From NCBI RefSeq assembly GCF_020536995.1, contig NC_068367.1, forward strand, positions 66,475,192 to 66,539,191: a DNA stretch of 64,000 nt. Direction: 5' to 3'. Origin of the DNA: Dreissena polymorpha. Taxonomy: Eukaryota > Mollusca > Bivalvia > Myida > Dreissenidae. Within the stretch, counting starts at the first letter, position 1; every line of letters starts with the position of its first letter. Below the pieces are notes generated by a model that ran no database searches, had not been told where the DNA came from, and saw only the letters and a list, made by a program, of their open reading frames with translations. A program made the translations under genes and the position numbers. Shown piece by piece: positions 36,903 through 48,605 of the stretch.

Positions 36903-37269
36903 TAATGTGAAAATACTGAGCTCAAGCCGGGGATTGAACCCACGACCTCCAGAGTGGTAGTCTGACACTTGAACTATGCGCTAAAGAGCTAGCCAAACAG
37001 CAAGGCTGTTGGAAGTGACCTTATTTCACTACACTCCTCCCCCTACAGCATGTCTTGCATCCGCATGGCCCTCCCAGAAATCATTTAACAGCTCAGACCC
37101 ATTCCCGCATTCACAGTTCTTTTTTGCCTCGTCGCCATTAATGTGAAAATACTGAGCTCAAGCAGGGGATTAAACCCACGACCTCCAGAGTGGTAGTCCG
37201 ACACTTTAACTACGTCGCTAAAGAGCTAGCCCAACAGCAAGGCTGTTGGAAGTGACATTATTTCACTAT
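36903..37269 (-). repeat. tRNA-like dimer repeat, copy 2
   Basis: Two tRNA-like units in minus orientation, each with a box-B-like GGTTCAATCCC or variant and CTAGCTCTTTAGCG as A-box region, separated by unique sequence. The whole block is nearly the same as 33661-34066 apart from a deletion of about 31 bp in the middle. It lies inside the 13-kb element, so it arrived after that insertion or was carried along. Confidence 0.7.
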
Positions 37270-37304
37270 AGTAGCAAATAAACTAATTTAACACGCTTTT
37301 TTTA

Positions 37305-38882
37305 TTGGCAGTGGCTAGTCGTATGGTCCCGTACGGGTATACAAGAGGCTAGCCGTACAGCCCCGTACGGGTAGACAAGAGGCTAGTCTATTCGTATAGC
37401 TGTTCCTACAGAGATTGTCTAGCCAAACAGCTGTTATGACACATAAGTATATGGATTAATTATTGATCTACGTGCAGATTCCGAAATTTCTAGCCTTTAG
37501 ACTGGCTCGTGTAGTAGTTGTCACGGAATTTGCAGTCTGGTTTATGTTTCGTCGTGGTTGGAAATCCGATTCGTGCATAGTATATAAAGGGTGTAAACAA
37601 GTGAGATATGAAAATGTAAATTTATTTCGCCAAACAACAATTACAACAATCAATAGATATCAAAGTTATGGAGTATATAAATACTCATTGTACATGCAAA
37701 TATTAAATGAAACAATAAATATATAGTAAATAATCTTAACTAAGTCAATGAAAATTGCGATATCACAATGAGAAAAGTTTATAACAAAACAAATAAAAGG
37801 AAGCTTTTAGATAATAGCACTTGATAAAAGTTATATACCCTATTTTCACAATATGAGGCAGCATTTCACGACAAGTAATGTCGACTATGCAAACAAATAA
37901 ATTTGTAATTTGTACTAATTTCTATAGTAATGATGCAGTGGCAAAAAATACGCTGATTAGACAGTGTGAATACACAGGCTTATCCGTGTCTTTGTTGTTC
38001 GCATGTATGACAAATGAAGTTGCTCATATCTTAAATCAGGTCACTTTAAAGAATTGCCATGCGCGATGCACTAGAAATCACACCATATACAAACTTAACT
38101 CAATCCACCGATATATACAGTAATAATTAGCTCAAATCGAAGGAAACAATGATAATTGTCTTAAATTTGATCAAACGCAGAGTTTGTGGTGTATAAAAGC
38201 TTGAATCAATGTACAACTTTCTCAATCTATACCGAAAATAAGCACCATGTTCATTTTATGTCGTACTTACATATTCAAACTTTTATTATTTTAATCATTT
38301 AAGAAAAGCTATACCTCTTATCTAGATTATACATTATTTACAGAATCATACGTTTGTAAAAACTGTACACAAACACTGAAAACAGTTTTCACGCCTAACA
38401 TAGGAATGTCTGCTAATTACTAAAGAATCAAATTATAAACCGAATTAAATTATTTGTGTAACTCAATTTCTGAGAACTACCTTTGACGGCTGCCGTCATT
38501 GAATTTCATGATATCGATGACGCAACTCATTAAAACATTTGTTCACACCTTACTTAGGAACGTCGGCTAATTAAAGAATCAAATAAGCAACCGTATTACA
38601 TGAAAGGAAGTTGTAACAGATGAAGAATTTTTTAACTTCTATGAGCTTAAACAAACTTATTACTGATTAAAAGCACTGAACGACAATTCTATACTTTATA
38701 AGTCGTACTGCTAGACAATCTCCATAGGAAAGGCTATATGAACAGATCCATACGGCTAGACAATCTTCATAGGAAAGGCTATACAAACAGAGCCGTACGG
38801 CTAGCCTCTTGTCTACCCGTATGGGACCGTACGGCTAGCCTCTTGTCTACCCGTACAGGGCCATACGACTAGCCACTGCCAA
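37305..38882. mobile_element. 1.58-kb TIR element, TTTA target duplication, in the transposon's first intron
   Basis: The left end TTGGCAGTGGCTAGTCGTAT matches the right end read in reverse (TTGGCAGTGGCTAGTCGTAT). TTTA flanks both ends (37301-37304 and 38883-38886). The inverted repeats extend about 130 bp and contain internal direct repeats with GTACGGGTAGACAAGAGGCT and AGATTGTCTAGCC motifs. The 1.3-kb interior has only short ORFs with no recognisable transposase, so it is non-autonomous. Superfamily uncertain. Confidence 0.82.
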
Positions 38883-39084
38883 TTTAATTTATCATTATTA
38901 AGCTTAAAACAAAACATTTTTTCCATATATTTTAATAAAATATATAAATAGTTTTTAGATCAACATTTTAACCATCTTTCTGGTACCTTTTGACCATTTT
39001 TGGTAAATTTATTGTGGCAAAACAAAAACTGGTACCTGTTAATGGGTCATGGTACCTTGTGATTATAACTTCCCCCACAAAAAG

Positions 39085-39265
39085 TACAATATAAAACTAG
39101 AACTTTGTCACAGACACGACGATTACCTATTATCCATATATATACTCATACCAAGTTTCAATGAAATCCGCCAAAGCACTTCCAAGATATGGCTCCGGAC
39201 GGACGGAAAGACGGACGGACAAACAACGCCAAAACAATATCCCTCCGCCTATGGCGGGGGATAAC
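39085..39265 (+). repeat. short composite repeat with GGAC tail
   Basis: Begins ACTAGAACTTTGTCACAGAC and ends with CGGACGGACGGAAAGACGG then CAATATCCCTCCGCCTATGG. The same opening, TTTGTCACAGAC, starts the array at 4393. Located in the intron before exon 2; no coding potential. Confidence 0.55.
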
Positions 39266-39445
39266 AACTTGAATTAGAGCTTTTTAAACTGATTTCTATT
39301 CGCCCCATTCCCTCATTGCGATAAGATACCGTGTTTCTTAATTCAGATGTAACAAATTGACCCAGGCATTAACAGTTCTTTATTGCACGTGTCTGCTATA
39401 TTTTTACATGATTGTTTTGTGAAGTTTAATATCTTAATATTGTAG

Positions 39446-39574
39446 ATCAAGGACTGTAAGCATCACAGTTCAAGATGTCAGTGTTGAGCTAGAGGAAGAA
39501 TGCACGCCTGTCATCAACGTTTTTGACATTATGATGACATCTAGACGCTGTTACAAATCAAGCCCTCCACTTTG
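39446..39574 (+). CDS. exon 2 of the transposase-like gene
   Basis: The acceptor is ATTGTAG before 39446 and the donor is GTTTGT at 39575. The frame reads SRTVSITVQDVSVELEEEC and ends in KSSPPLW once the split Trp codon is completed by the next exon. No known motif. The exon was found from its frame and splice sites, since it has no ATG of its own. Confidence 0.6.
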
Positions 39575-42500
39575 GTTTGTAGTTGGTCAACATTTTCATG
39601 ATATGTTTATACATGTAAATTGTTGGATTTTGTGTGTGAAGTTTAGTACAAGAGGGCGTACTTCAAGTTATTAACATTTCAATATTTCCTGGAATTAATT
39701 TCCATCTTTATATTCTACCATTTCATCCCAAATTAAATATAAAACGCTTATTGTTTAGGGTTTAAGGTAAATGTGTTATTTCACGCCATTCATTCGAAAA
39801 CAAAATTGTACATTTGTGCATGTTGTTTTGTTGATAACAAATTGTGTATATATATATATATATATTGTTACAGTATAAAATTTGTGCGAAAATCATATCA
39901 CTATTTTAAGCATTGCTTTCATATGATTCTGGAAGTTTAATTGTTAAAGTCAAAAAAGTTTTGTATTGATTAATTATTGTTGTACATTTTAAGTATAAAA
40001 TTAATAATGCTCGCCTCTCAGTTTTTATGCCGTGGTAGGGTGGCATATAGCAGTTGAACTGTCTGTCCATCAGTCTGTCTGTCCATCTGTCTGAAAACTT
40101 TAACATTGGCCATAAATTTTGCAATATTTAAGATAGCAACTTAATATTTGGCATGTGTACCCCATGGAGTTGCACATTTTGAGTGGTGAAAGGTCAAGGT
40201 AATCCTTCAAGGTCAAAGGTAAAAAAACACAAGGGAAGTAACAAGCTTTACAGGGAAATAATTTATATTTATCATTTGGCAAGTACAAATAATTTTTACA
40301 AGGGCAGTAATAGTTTTTAGAAGGGATATATTAATCAGAAACAAAAATATTTAAATCAAAGCGGCGGGGGCATTGTGTTTCTGACAAACACACCTCTTGT
40401 TAACTTTTAAGCTTTTAATAATCTGTGGCTTTAAATATGTGTCATGTTTATGTTAAAATCCAGGGTGGAAAACAACGAAAAGGACAAGCTATTCAACTGT
40501 TTGGTGCGTCTATTTCAAGAAAAGCAATGGGGCTTCACACAGGAACAGGCAGACACGACAGGGAAAATGGTGGTTGGAAAGTTGGTTAATTGTCTGTGGT
40601 ACTTTGATCCCTTCTGGGATCGTCTAAAGACAAGGGGAATAACGCCACCAGACGTCTTTCAGCCATTCACTGGCTGCAGGAGACTCAAAGAGCAGAAGAA
40701 GAAAATACCCCAGGTATAAACTAATTAAACGTGTCATAAGCTAGTTTTGAAATATGCTGACTATGTCATGATTATGTAAGAAACAATACTTGAATGACTT
40801 GTAAATTTATAACCATATTTTAATATCTTCTTATTGAAGATATAAAACATTAATTAAAAGTAAATTTACATACTTGAGATCTCAAATATTGTCCATGACA
40901 AATTTATTTATTATTTGATTTAAAAATAAAAATAAAAAAAGAATTATTTGCTCTTAAATCCAGTCGGACATTTTTAAACAAATACTTAATATTTCACTAC
41001 CAGAAATGAAATTGATTCACTGGTATGACAAAATTTTGCATTGCAAGTTGATACATTTAATAAATATATGGGTCATGACCCTACCTTTCTGTTAAAAAGC
41101 TTGTCACATTATTATGCCCCCTTCGAAGGGGTATGATGCTTTGTATGTGTAGGTCTGTCGGTTTGTAGACCTTTTGTGTCTGGATGATATCTAGAGAATG
41201 CTTTGACATACATGTACAAGAATGCGAATTGGTTTAATTGCTACTTGGGAGGAAGGTCAAGGTCACAGGGACTTGTCATAGTAAATTTGTGTCTGCAAGA
41301 TATTTTGAGAATGCATCGACCTAAGATCATGAAAATTTGTATAATGGTTACTTCTGAGAAAGTAAAGATGCCTATTGATTTGGAGGTCACCTGGTCAAAT
41401 TTCGAGGTCACACAAGCTCATATCAGTTTCTTCATTATACATATAGAATGCTTTGACCTACAATCATCCATAATGGTATCCTGATTACTTGATAGGAAGA
41501 GATATGCACATCAATTTTGAGGTCAACAAGTTAAAAGTCAAGGTCACACGTGCTTGAAACTGGAAATTCGCTTCCACTGATATAATAAGTATTTGACAAT
41601 TTGGTGTATATTGGTGAAGTTGTAATAAACTTGGGTGGAAAGTAAGATGCCACTTATAATTGAGGTCATCAGATTAAAGGTGAAAGTCACAGGGGCTTGT
41701 AATGTATAATGAAATAAGTTATAAGGATCATATTTATTAGTATGCTGGTTAGACATGACAAAGGATGACCCCTATAAAAAATGATTTTCACATGAAGAGA
41801 TCTAAGGTCTAGGTCACATGGAATACTTTGCTGCAGGTTGAAGGGCATAGATGTTTTACTAACTAATCTTGTTGCAAAATATTTTGATTTACTTCTTTTT
41901 TACAGCTGAATACAGTAGAACTACAGGAAAACATAGAGAGTATTTCAGATATTCTAATGCTCCCATGGATTGAGAATCCATCTTCAGCAGGATTGAAAAA
42001 GATTATGGACCTTTTAATCACAGATCTCAGTAAGTATCACAAATTCATGACAGGCATGCAGAAGTGTTCTAATAACAACCACCAATCACCTGAACCCATA
42101 AGAAATTTCAACGACAGTTGGACACTAGTAACTGTGACAAAGTAGATTCTGTAAGGGAAGACTACTCTGCTTTAGACTTAGCTCTAAAAGCATGTTGTGA
42201 CTACATCCCGATGGACCTATTACAGTTCGAACCAAAGTCCAAGGAGGACAGAAGGAAGTGGTTAAGTAAGATAGAGCTTTCGTCCACAGTGAATGTTTTC
42301 ACTTACACACATGGTAATTACATAGGAAACACAACAGTTGTTTGGAAGATACCCGACCCTGAATTGCCAAAATCCAAAAATGTGCCCAGCGAGAATATTA
42401 GAATAGTTAATCTAATCAAAGATGACATTGTGAAATACTCTACCAGAAGAATGAGGAAGGACTTCTTTGACAGGTACCAAAAGGTAAAAATCGCGCCAGT

Positions 42501-45500
42501 CGTTCTTAGAGACATGTACAGGTACCTTACAAACTTTGAGATTAGTGCAAACGAAACAGAAGAAATTGATGAACGGTTTGTGAAATTTCTCTTTGAAGCA
42601 GAGGATTGTGAACTGATATATGACATGAGAAAAGATAATGGAAGTACATGTGATCCAAAATATGATCCATTTTGGGAAGCCCTTCAGAAACTAATCATGG
42701 ATGAAAATTCTGCAGTACATGAAAGGAGACATACAAGCACACAGTATCTGCCATTTGCTATATCTGTTGAAGAGTTACGAGATCAAGTTCAGGCAAAACT
42801 CCCACCTGGAACCCCAGTACCATCCTGTTCCTGGATCAGGCTGAACTTCCAACCGCAAAATCCTTTTAAAAAAAGTGCTGCTTACTACACTGGAAAATTC
42901 AACATTAAATATGCTGTACAACAGCGACTTCTACGTGTGCAGCATGTTGATTCAGGATATTGCAGGCAACTGTTCCGCCACTTGAAAACCTTTGCCGTGA
43001 CCTGGCGTGATTATTGTGAGTTTCAGTGTCTAGATGACAAGGCCATTGTTCCTGTTGGCGAGCCAGGCCATGCTGTATCTACCGGTGTGCGATCCCATCA
43101 CCGTGCTTTAGTTGCCAATGGAAACAGTGTGGTAGCATTGGACCATGACTTTCATGTATCAGGCATTGTTCCCTCAGTCTGTTTCCAAGTGGATATTCCC
43201 GAATCGCCTCTAGACAGTTTTTACATGGGAACTGTACATGTCACGGTGAAAGACAAAGTGTTCCAAAGTTCTTCTCCTCTTCGCCATAGCACAGAAACAG
43301 TCAAAATTATGCATGAATTTTTTAGTCACGATGGGGTTGAAGTTGATAAGCCAATCCTTGTACGGTACACTGATGGGGGTCCTGACCACCGTACTAACTA
43401 CAAAAGTGTACAGATGAGTACACTATGTGAGTTCATTGCACTTGATCTTGACATGATCGTGGCAGCTCGAACAGCTCCATCTCAAAGCTACCACAATCCA
43501 GCAGAGAGAGTGATGAGCACCCTCAACCTTGGGCTGCAAAATGTGTCTCTTGAAAGAGGGAAGATGAGTCCAGAGTTTGAAATGCAGATTAATTCTTTGT
43601 CTCCCCTAAAATCTTTGCGCAATGCTGCAGAGCGAAATAATTCATTGAAGAAAGCATACAAAACTGCTATGGATGAGCCCATCTCTGTTGTTACGAACAG
43701 ATTTTCTAAACTGAAATGGTCTCTGGAAAAGGTTCATGTGCATACCTCTGCTTCAGCTGACGAAATGGAAAATATCAGTTCCATGATACATGTCATTGAT
43801 CCAGATGTCAAAATGGATGATACAAAGACATGGAACTCTAAACGTCTTACAGCATTCCTTGAAGATCATAGCAGAAAAAGGCATTACATGTTTCAGGTAT
43901 TAGTTAAAACCTATTTATTTTAGCTCGATTGCATAGAAAGAAATTCCTACTTTTTAAAAATGCTCTCAAGTCCGTTTCCTGGGCCTAGAACCAGTACAAG
44001 GTGTCTATATGGGAGATCGAAAGAACGCTCCCACAGCGGGGATCGAACCCATGACCTCCCGGTCGCTAGGTGGACACCATATCCTTACACCACGGTGACC
44101 TTAAATCAGGTTTCAGGTTTTAGTAACATCATCTAGATTAAGTTTTCAATTAGGCCATTGGTAGTTATATATACTTAAGGCCTTTGTGAAGAGGGTGAAA
44201 CACTTTTAAACAGATAAAACACCTGAAACATACCGGCAAATTTGGCATTAATATTGTTTCTTGATTTTATTATGTGCAGACATTTAGACAATGCTATGTT
44301 ATACAATGTTATGATAGGACACGGTACACAATTTTAATTAGAACGGTTTGAACATTGTGCATTTTGATATATTAATACAGTGAGAGAGCAGTTGATTGCA
44401 TTTCCTTCAACCTTTAAGAATTGTTTTATTGTTTGTTATTTCAGATTAAGAAATGTACTTCTGGCAGCTGTGCATACTGCAACATGAATCCACCTAGAAT
44501 ACCAGAACATCTATTAAGTGACCTACACTTTGTCCCAGATCCCATTATGAAGGATGGTGAATATACAGATTTCGCAGAACTCAGTATGGAACAGAAACAG
44601 AGGACACAGGTCGACCAAGTGCAGCAGAGATTCAGACCACATCTGACAGAGACAAGAAATTCAAAAATGTCCTTGTTGGCAGTAAGTTTCATTTGTTAAA
44701 CGAATGTTAATGTTTATAGTTGATCTTGGTGTCAATTTTAGTCTTTTTCATATCAAGTACTCTACATTTGATGGGTTTCCTAGTCCATCACAGTTTGGTT
44801 CTTAAGCCAGGAGCATTTATCACATGTTGTGAATGTGGGAAGCGACATGTTGTTTACAATTCTTCAAAGCTGTCACTTACTGAATCACTATTTGTCACCG
44901 GAACAGAGTGTGTTGCTGGATAATCTGTGCACCATTAAACCCCCAACACAGTCGATGATTAAAATCAGTGCATATTATGACATTTTATGACATTCATTAG
45001 TTTAAATAATAATAATAATTTATGTTTGCATTCAGCGAAAGTCAGGGGCAACGTGATGTGTAGAGAATGTGGGAAGAGGAGGGTTGTGTATAGTGCAGCA
45101 AAGCTGAAGACTGATGAGCAGAGGTCCATATGTCGGGTCGAAGAAGAGCTAATTTACATATGCGGAGACCCTCTATTTCACGCCGGCGTCCACAAAGACA
45201 AGATCATCGTCAAAGAAGGGCTCTCATGCAGTTCCCCAATAGAGTCATTTTATTATGCAGGTCAGCATACTTAATATATATAATCTTAAATAATGGATCA
45301 TTCGAATGCATAAAATGTAACCAAAAAGTATTGTAGCAGACTAATTTTGATTTGGTCTGTGAGTGGCAATGTAAAATGCTACACTTGCACCCATTAGGTT
45401 GGAGTCAGATGAGCTAAAACCTGGTCAATTTCCTAAAATCTGTGTTCAAGTCAATTATTTCCATGTGAAGTCTTTTATAATCAAATAATCAAGAATGAAC

Positions 45501-45840
45501 AAAATAAATGCTTAACTTCTTAAATTGTATTTCTTTAAATTACTATTGTTTTGTTATTCCAAATCCTCTCTGTATATTTAGAATTAGCTCTTTCATTTTA
45601 ACAGGGAAAACAATGCAGTTCGATGATATTTGTTTTTATTGTGGGGACACGGAGGTGGTTGATGACGCTGATGTTAACAAACTAAAGGAAGCGTTTGGAA
45701 TTGTTCGGCCCATCTGTGTCGGATGCAAAGCAATGAAGCCTGTAAAAACTTGCTTAGCATTGAAAACAAAGAAACAACGAAAGTCCTTAAATTTGAATTA
45801 TTATAAAAGGAGCCCTTTCTCAGATTTTGGCATGTATTGA
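39446..45840 (+). CDS. spliced DDE-like transposase gene (exons 2-8)
   Basis: My exon model is 39446-39574, 40464-40713, 41906-42029, about 42146-43896, 44445-44681, then 44807-44923 and/or 45036-45260, and 45605-45840, ending in TGA. It gives about 980 residues. Junction phases agree at 39574/40464 (phase 2), 40713/41906 (0), 42029/42146 (1), 43896/44445 (0) and 45260/45605 (1). The product has an N-terminal helical region, a central RNase H-like core with DDK, TDGGPDH and NPAER motifs, and a cysteine-rich C terminus with three zinc-binding-type clusters. I recognise the pattern from memory as an uncharacterised family common in bivalves, cnidarians and sponges. Its place inside a TIR-bounded element with a target duplication makes it the likely transposase. 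The join from exon 6 to 45036 is off by one base, so this copy may be splicing differently there or slightly decayed. Confidence 0.72.
40025..40402 (-). repeat. TGACC/CAGA composite repeat in an intron
   Basis: Read on the minus strand it opens with ACAAGAGGTGTGTTTGTCAG, carries TGACCTT motifs and CCACTCAAAATGTGCA, and closes with CAGACAGACTG and the purine-rich tail. Same family as 598-1025 and 32153-32855. Intronic, between exons 2 and 3. Confidence 0.65.
40464..40713 (+). CDS. exon 3 of the transposase-like gene
   Basis: The acceptor is AAATCCAG before 40464 and the donor is CCCCAG/GTATAA at 40713/40714. It encodes about 83 residues including LFNCLVRLFQEKQWGF and YFDPFWDRLKTRGITPPD, a helical, aromatic-rich region. 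It is phase-compatible with both neighbours. Confidence 0.68.
41113..41850 (+). repeat. degenerate AAGGTCA composite repeat in an intron
   Basis: Begins TTATGCCCCCTTCGAAGGGG, followed by several degenerate units containing GGTCAAGGTCACAGGG and AAGATGCC. Intronic, between exons 3 and 4. A related start occurs at 47679. Confidence 0.55.
41906..42029 (+). CDS. exon 4 of the transposase-like gene
   Basis: The acceptor CTTTTTTACAG is strong and the donor GTAAGTAT at 42030 is near-perfect. It encodes LNTVELQENIESISDILMLP and on to LLITDL. Reading past the donor in frame meets a TAG at 42143, so the short intron of about 116 bp is the preferred reading: it keeps phase into the large exon and contains a TTCTAATAAC branch-point-like sequence. 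Confidence 0.58.
42146..43896 (+). CDS. large catalytic exon 5, D-D-E RNase H-like core
   Basis: This uninterrupted 583-codon exon carries the likely catalytic core. In order: a charged helical N-terminal part (FEPKSKEDRRKW); an aromatic segment with SCSWIRLNFQ and YYTGKFNIKYAVQQRLLRVQ; LDDKAIVPVGEPG (GAT/GAC at 43033-43038), probably the first Asp; ALDHDFH (43141); TDGGPDHR (Asp codon at 43372); and NPAERVMS (Glu codon at 43504). The second Asp to Glu spacing is 44 residues and DDK to TDGG about 112. The region ends with helical DHSRKRHYMF and a CAG/GTATTA donor. Conservation of all three acidic motifs over a long open exon suggests recent activity or selection. Assignment of the triad is by motif and spacing, not by structure. 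Confidence 0.78.
44019..44101 (-). repeat. tRNA-like SINE head in intron 5
   Basis: On the minus strand this reads GGTCACCGTGGTGTAAGGAT, and later GGTTCGATCCC, a good box B about 50 bp downstream of an A-box-like sequence. The acceptor stem does not close, so it is a tRNA-derived SINE or pseudogene rather than a tRNA. Confidence 0.6.
44445..44681 (+). CDS. exon 6, first cysteine cluster
   Basis: The acceptor TTATTTCAG and donor GCA/GTAAGT are strong, and the exon is phase 0 at both ends. It opens KKCTSGSCAYCNMNPPRIP, a C-x4-C-x2-C cluster followed by a Pro-rich turn, then an acidic stretch and QVDQVQQRFRPHL. The cysteine spacing suggests one half of a zinc site completed by cysteines in the next exon(s). 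Confidence 0.65.
44807..44923 (+). CDS. candidate exon 7a, CxECGKR motif (duplicate)
   Basis: The frame PGAFITCCECGKRHVVYNSS closely parallels the next exon (MCRECGKRRVVYSAAKL). A TTCTTAAG acceptor would join it in phase with exon 6. It runs into a TAA at 44921-44923 and no strong donor is seen. It could be an alternative terminal exon, a decayed duplicate of 45036-45260, or an alternative exon. Confidence 0.4.
   Translation, partial: PGAFITCCECGKRHVVYNSSKLSLTESLFVTGTECVAG
45036..45260 (+). CDS. exon 7b, CxECGKR zinc-type module
   Basis: The acceptor is TTGCATTCAG and the donor TATGCAG/GTCAGC. It encodes GNVMCRECGKRRVVYSAAKL, then YICGDPLFHAG and LSCSSPIESFYYAG. The C-x2-C-G-K with later cysteines looks like a zinc-binding fold. 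It ends in phase 1, matching the last exon. Its start needs one carried-over base, which the GTAAGT donor of exon 6 does not provide. Confidence 0.6.
45605..45840 (+). CDS. terminal exon 8, zinc-ribbon-like
   Basis: The acceptor TTTTAACAG completes a Gly codon split with exon 7b. The reading is GKTMQFDDICFYCGD, then RPICVGCKAMKP: paired C-x2-C knuckles about 30 residues apart, a treble-clef or zinc-ribbon pattern. A basic tail (LKTKKQRKS) precedes TGA at 45838. AATAAA at 46399 and 46560 are possible poly(A) signals. Confidence 0.65.
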
Positions 45841-47678
45841 AGTTTGTCATTAAAAGCTTTATTAATTGATAAATTTAAACATAGGACATACGAATCTCCA
45901 GTAAAAAACAAGAATACAATTTTAAAATAGATGTAGGATTTGTGTGCCGTCATTATACTGACAAATTCCATGTTTGTTTTTTACTACTATGACATATATA
46001 AAGTACTCATTTTTCAGTCATTGCTTCTTTTTGTACTGTATTAGTTGTTCCATATTTAGTTGTGTAAATTATTTTCTAGTCAAGCCCTGAAGTCAAATCA
46101 GTATTAATTGTTCCATATCAGTATAATTACTTTCTAGTCAGTTACTGTATTAGTTGTTTCATATCAGGATTTTAAACTATTAATAATTGTTTTCCAGACA
46201 ATATTTATACTTGTATTTCTCTTTGACACTTTTTGTGTGGTGTAACATTTTATAATATACATGTTTTAAAATAGATACATATTTGTCATGTTATGCTAGC
46301 ATGTAATTTGACACATATTTTGACATATATTAGGCTACCAGGGTATTAAAGTGAAAAAGTCCCTTTCATCATTGATGTCAAAGTGATTGCTTAAATATAA
46401 TAAATCCAATAGTTTGTTGTGGCAGAACATTTCAATATCAAGTAAGCTTTGTTTGAACCAACTTGTTTACTTTATAACCAAAAAGGATCTCGTCATACTA
46501 AGCAGTATAAGTATGTATTTGCTTTGTTTTTAATCTTGCCAAAGTAGTTTTTTGGCCAAAATAAATGATAAGACTTTTTAATTATGTGTCATAAAACAAT
46601 TATTCTTATCTGTAAATATTGAAAAAGCAGATAATATTGTTATATACTTGCATTTCTTAAAAGCATTATTTCATAATAGTCATGTTTTAAATGCATTGTA
46701 TTAAGTGTATTGTTGATGAATCTTAATTGTTTAAGCATGTTCTCATGAATTTGCTATTTGGCGCCCACGCTAAGCAAAGTGCTACTGTATCAGTTTTTGT
46801 TATGCCGCCTATGACGGGCAATATTGCAATCAAATTTTCAGTCTTTCTGTGTGTCCTTCTGTCCTGCTTTTTTGTATGGATTATTGTTTAATTATAAAGA
46901 GATTTGAGGGTAAGGGCTGAGTGCAAGGACCCTACTTATAAGGTTAGGATGTACAGAGATATTACCCAATAGTTATTTTGTGGTACATGTACAGGGCACA
47001 ATTCTGTATGTTTAGCACTGTATCTACTACAGGTATGGAATGGAAACGCACATATGTTTGTTGATATTGTGTGAAATGTTTAACCAAGTTCTTTAACTCT
47101 GAAAACCAATTTTGCACAATTATTCCTCTTTTTGTACTTGTACTGCCTGCAACAGTTACATGTTTGTTTCTTCTAAAGTCATACATTTAGAATTGCATAC
47201 TTAACACTGTATACATGTTTTCGAGATCACCATGATAAGATACACTCCAAGGCCTTTAATATATATCAAACCTGCCATTTAGCAGAAGTATGCCCCTTTA
47301 ATATTGTACTTTTTGTACTTAGACATTAAAGTTGAGGTTTTCGGCCAACAACAGGTACCTAGCCATGAATTGCATTTTGGGCCAGTGGGGTCATTGTTAC
47401 TTAAAATCTTTTTTCCATATTCTCTTATTATTCATAATATTTAAAAATAGAACATGTTACCAATCAAACCAATTGTGAAATAATTACACATGTGCATGCA
47501 ATTATTATAAATGTCCAACCTTTTACTCTCTGGATTTTCTAGGATAATTTTTGCACTCGTGTAAAGTGACATTTACAAATACAAACGTTAAATACATTTC
47601 GATATTGATTTTGTTTTGTGAGATGTATTGTTGTCATCAAACATGTTGTTTTCAAAAAATGATTTTTGATAATTATTA

Positions 47679-47900
47679 TGCCCCCCTTCGAAGAAGAGGG
47701 GGTATATTGTTTTGCACATGTTGGTCGGTCCGTCCGTCCACCAAATGGTTTCAGGATGATATCTCAAGAATGCTTAGGCCTAGGATCATGAAATTTCATA
47801 GGTACATTGATTATGACTGGCAGATGACCCCTATTGATTTTAAGGTCACTAGGTCAAGGTCACGGTCAAGGCCTCGATTGAGGGCATATGTCTCCCACTG
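47679..47900 (+). repeat. AAGGTCA composite repeat
   Basis: Begins TTATGCCCCCCTTCGAAG and contains GGTCGGTCCGTCCGTCC, GATCATGAAATTTCATAG and GTCAAGGTCACGGTCAAGG. The ORF crossing it is not a gene. Located in the 3' part of the 13-kb element. Confidence 0.6.
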
Positions 47901-48457
47901 CGGAACACTTGTTGGATTTGTATTTCAAATTTTGTAATTTAGATGTTACGAATTCAGAGATGTTTATATGTGGGAGATAAAGGTGGAAGCACGATTGCAA
48001 CACAAACTGTTGTATGGTATCTTATATTGAGTTCCTTGTAAGTCATCATGTTTTTATTGTTTTGTTAATTAAGGACATAGTGAAAAATAATATGTATGTT
48101 GTTTAAGCCATCATTATATTGATAGTTTTCTTGATCATGGATATGAATGGATATGAACGTTACATATTTTGTGTTCACTTTACATATATAAACACTATAA
48201 ACTCTCTGAATAAAAAAATGAAATGCAGCACATGTTTTCATATTAAACTGTATAACTCTCGGTTTCTTAAATGAAATATTCACATTTTATGTACTAGAAC
48301 TTTCACTACCCAAAGTTTGGAACAAGATCAGTTCATGTTTGGATCCTGATCAGACTGCTCTTTTGGAGCCAAAACGGTCGCAATCGTCCTAAGGTCCATT
48401 TTCCTGTTACTGGCTCTTTTTTTTCTCATGATTGATACAAATTATCGTATTATTTTT

Positions 48458-48605
48458 TAGTGTGCATATTCCACCCATGGATGAAAGTTACAAAGTTGGT
48501 TGTTAAAGCTATGATTTAAAGCAAGTCTGTTGTATATTAAAGAGTATTTTTAGTGTGCATATTCCACCCATGGATGAAAGTTACAAAGTTGGTTGTTAAA
48601 GCTAT
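48458..48605 (+). repeat. subterminal 93-bp-period direct duplication
   Basis: A block of about 55 bp starting TAGTGTGCATATTCCACCC and ending TTGGTTGTTAAAGCTAT occurs twice, 93 bp apart, with almost no differences, about 0.5 kb from the element's right end. Near-identity implies a recent duplication. Confidence 0.75.

Noticed and set aside
42318-42626. 102-codon minus-strand ORF
   Set aside because: Antisense shadow of the large catalytic exon.
47551-47937. 128-codon ORF
   Set aside because: Crosses a TGCCCCCCTTCGAAG composite repeat and has no motif.
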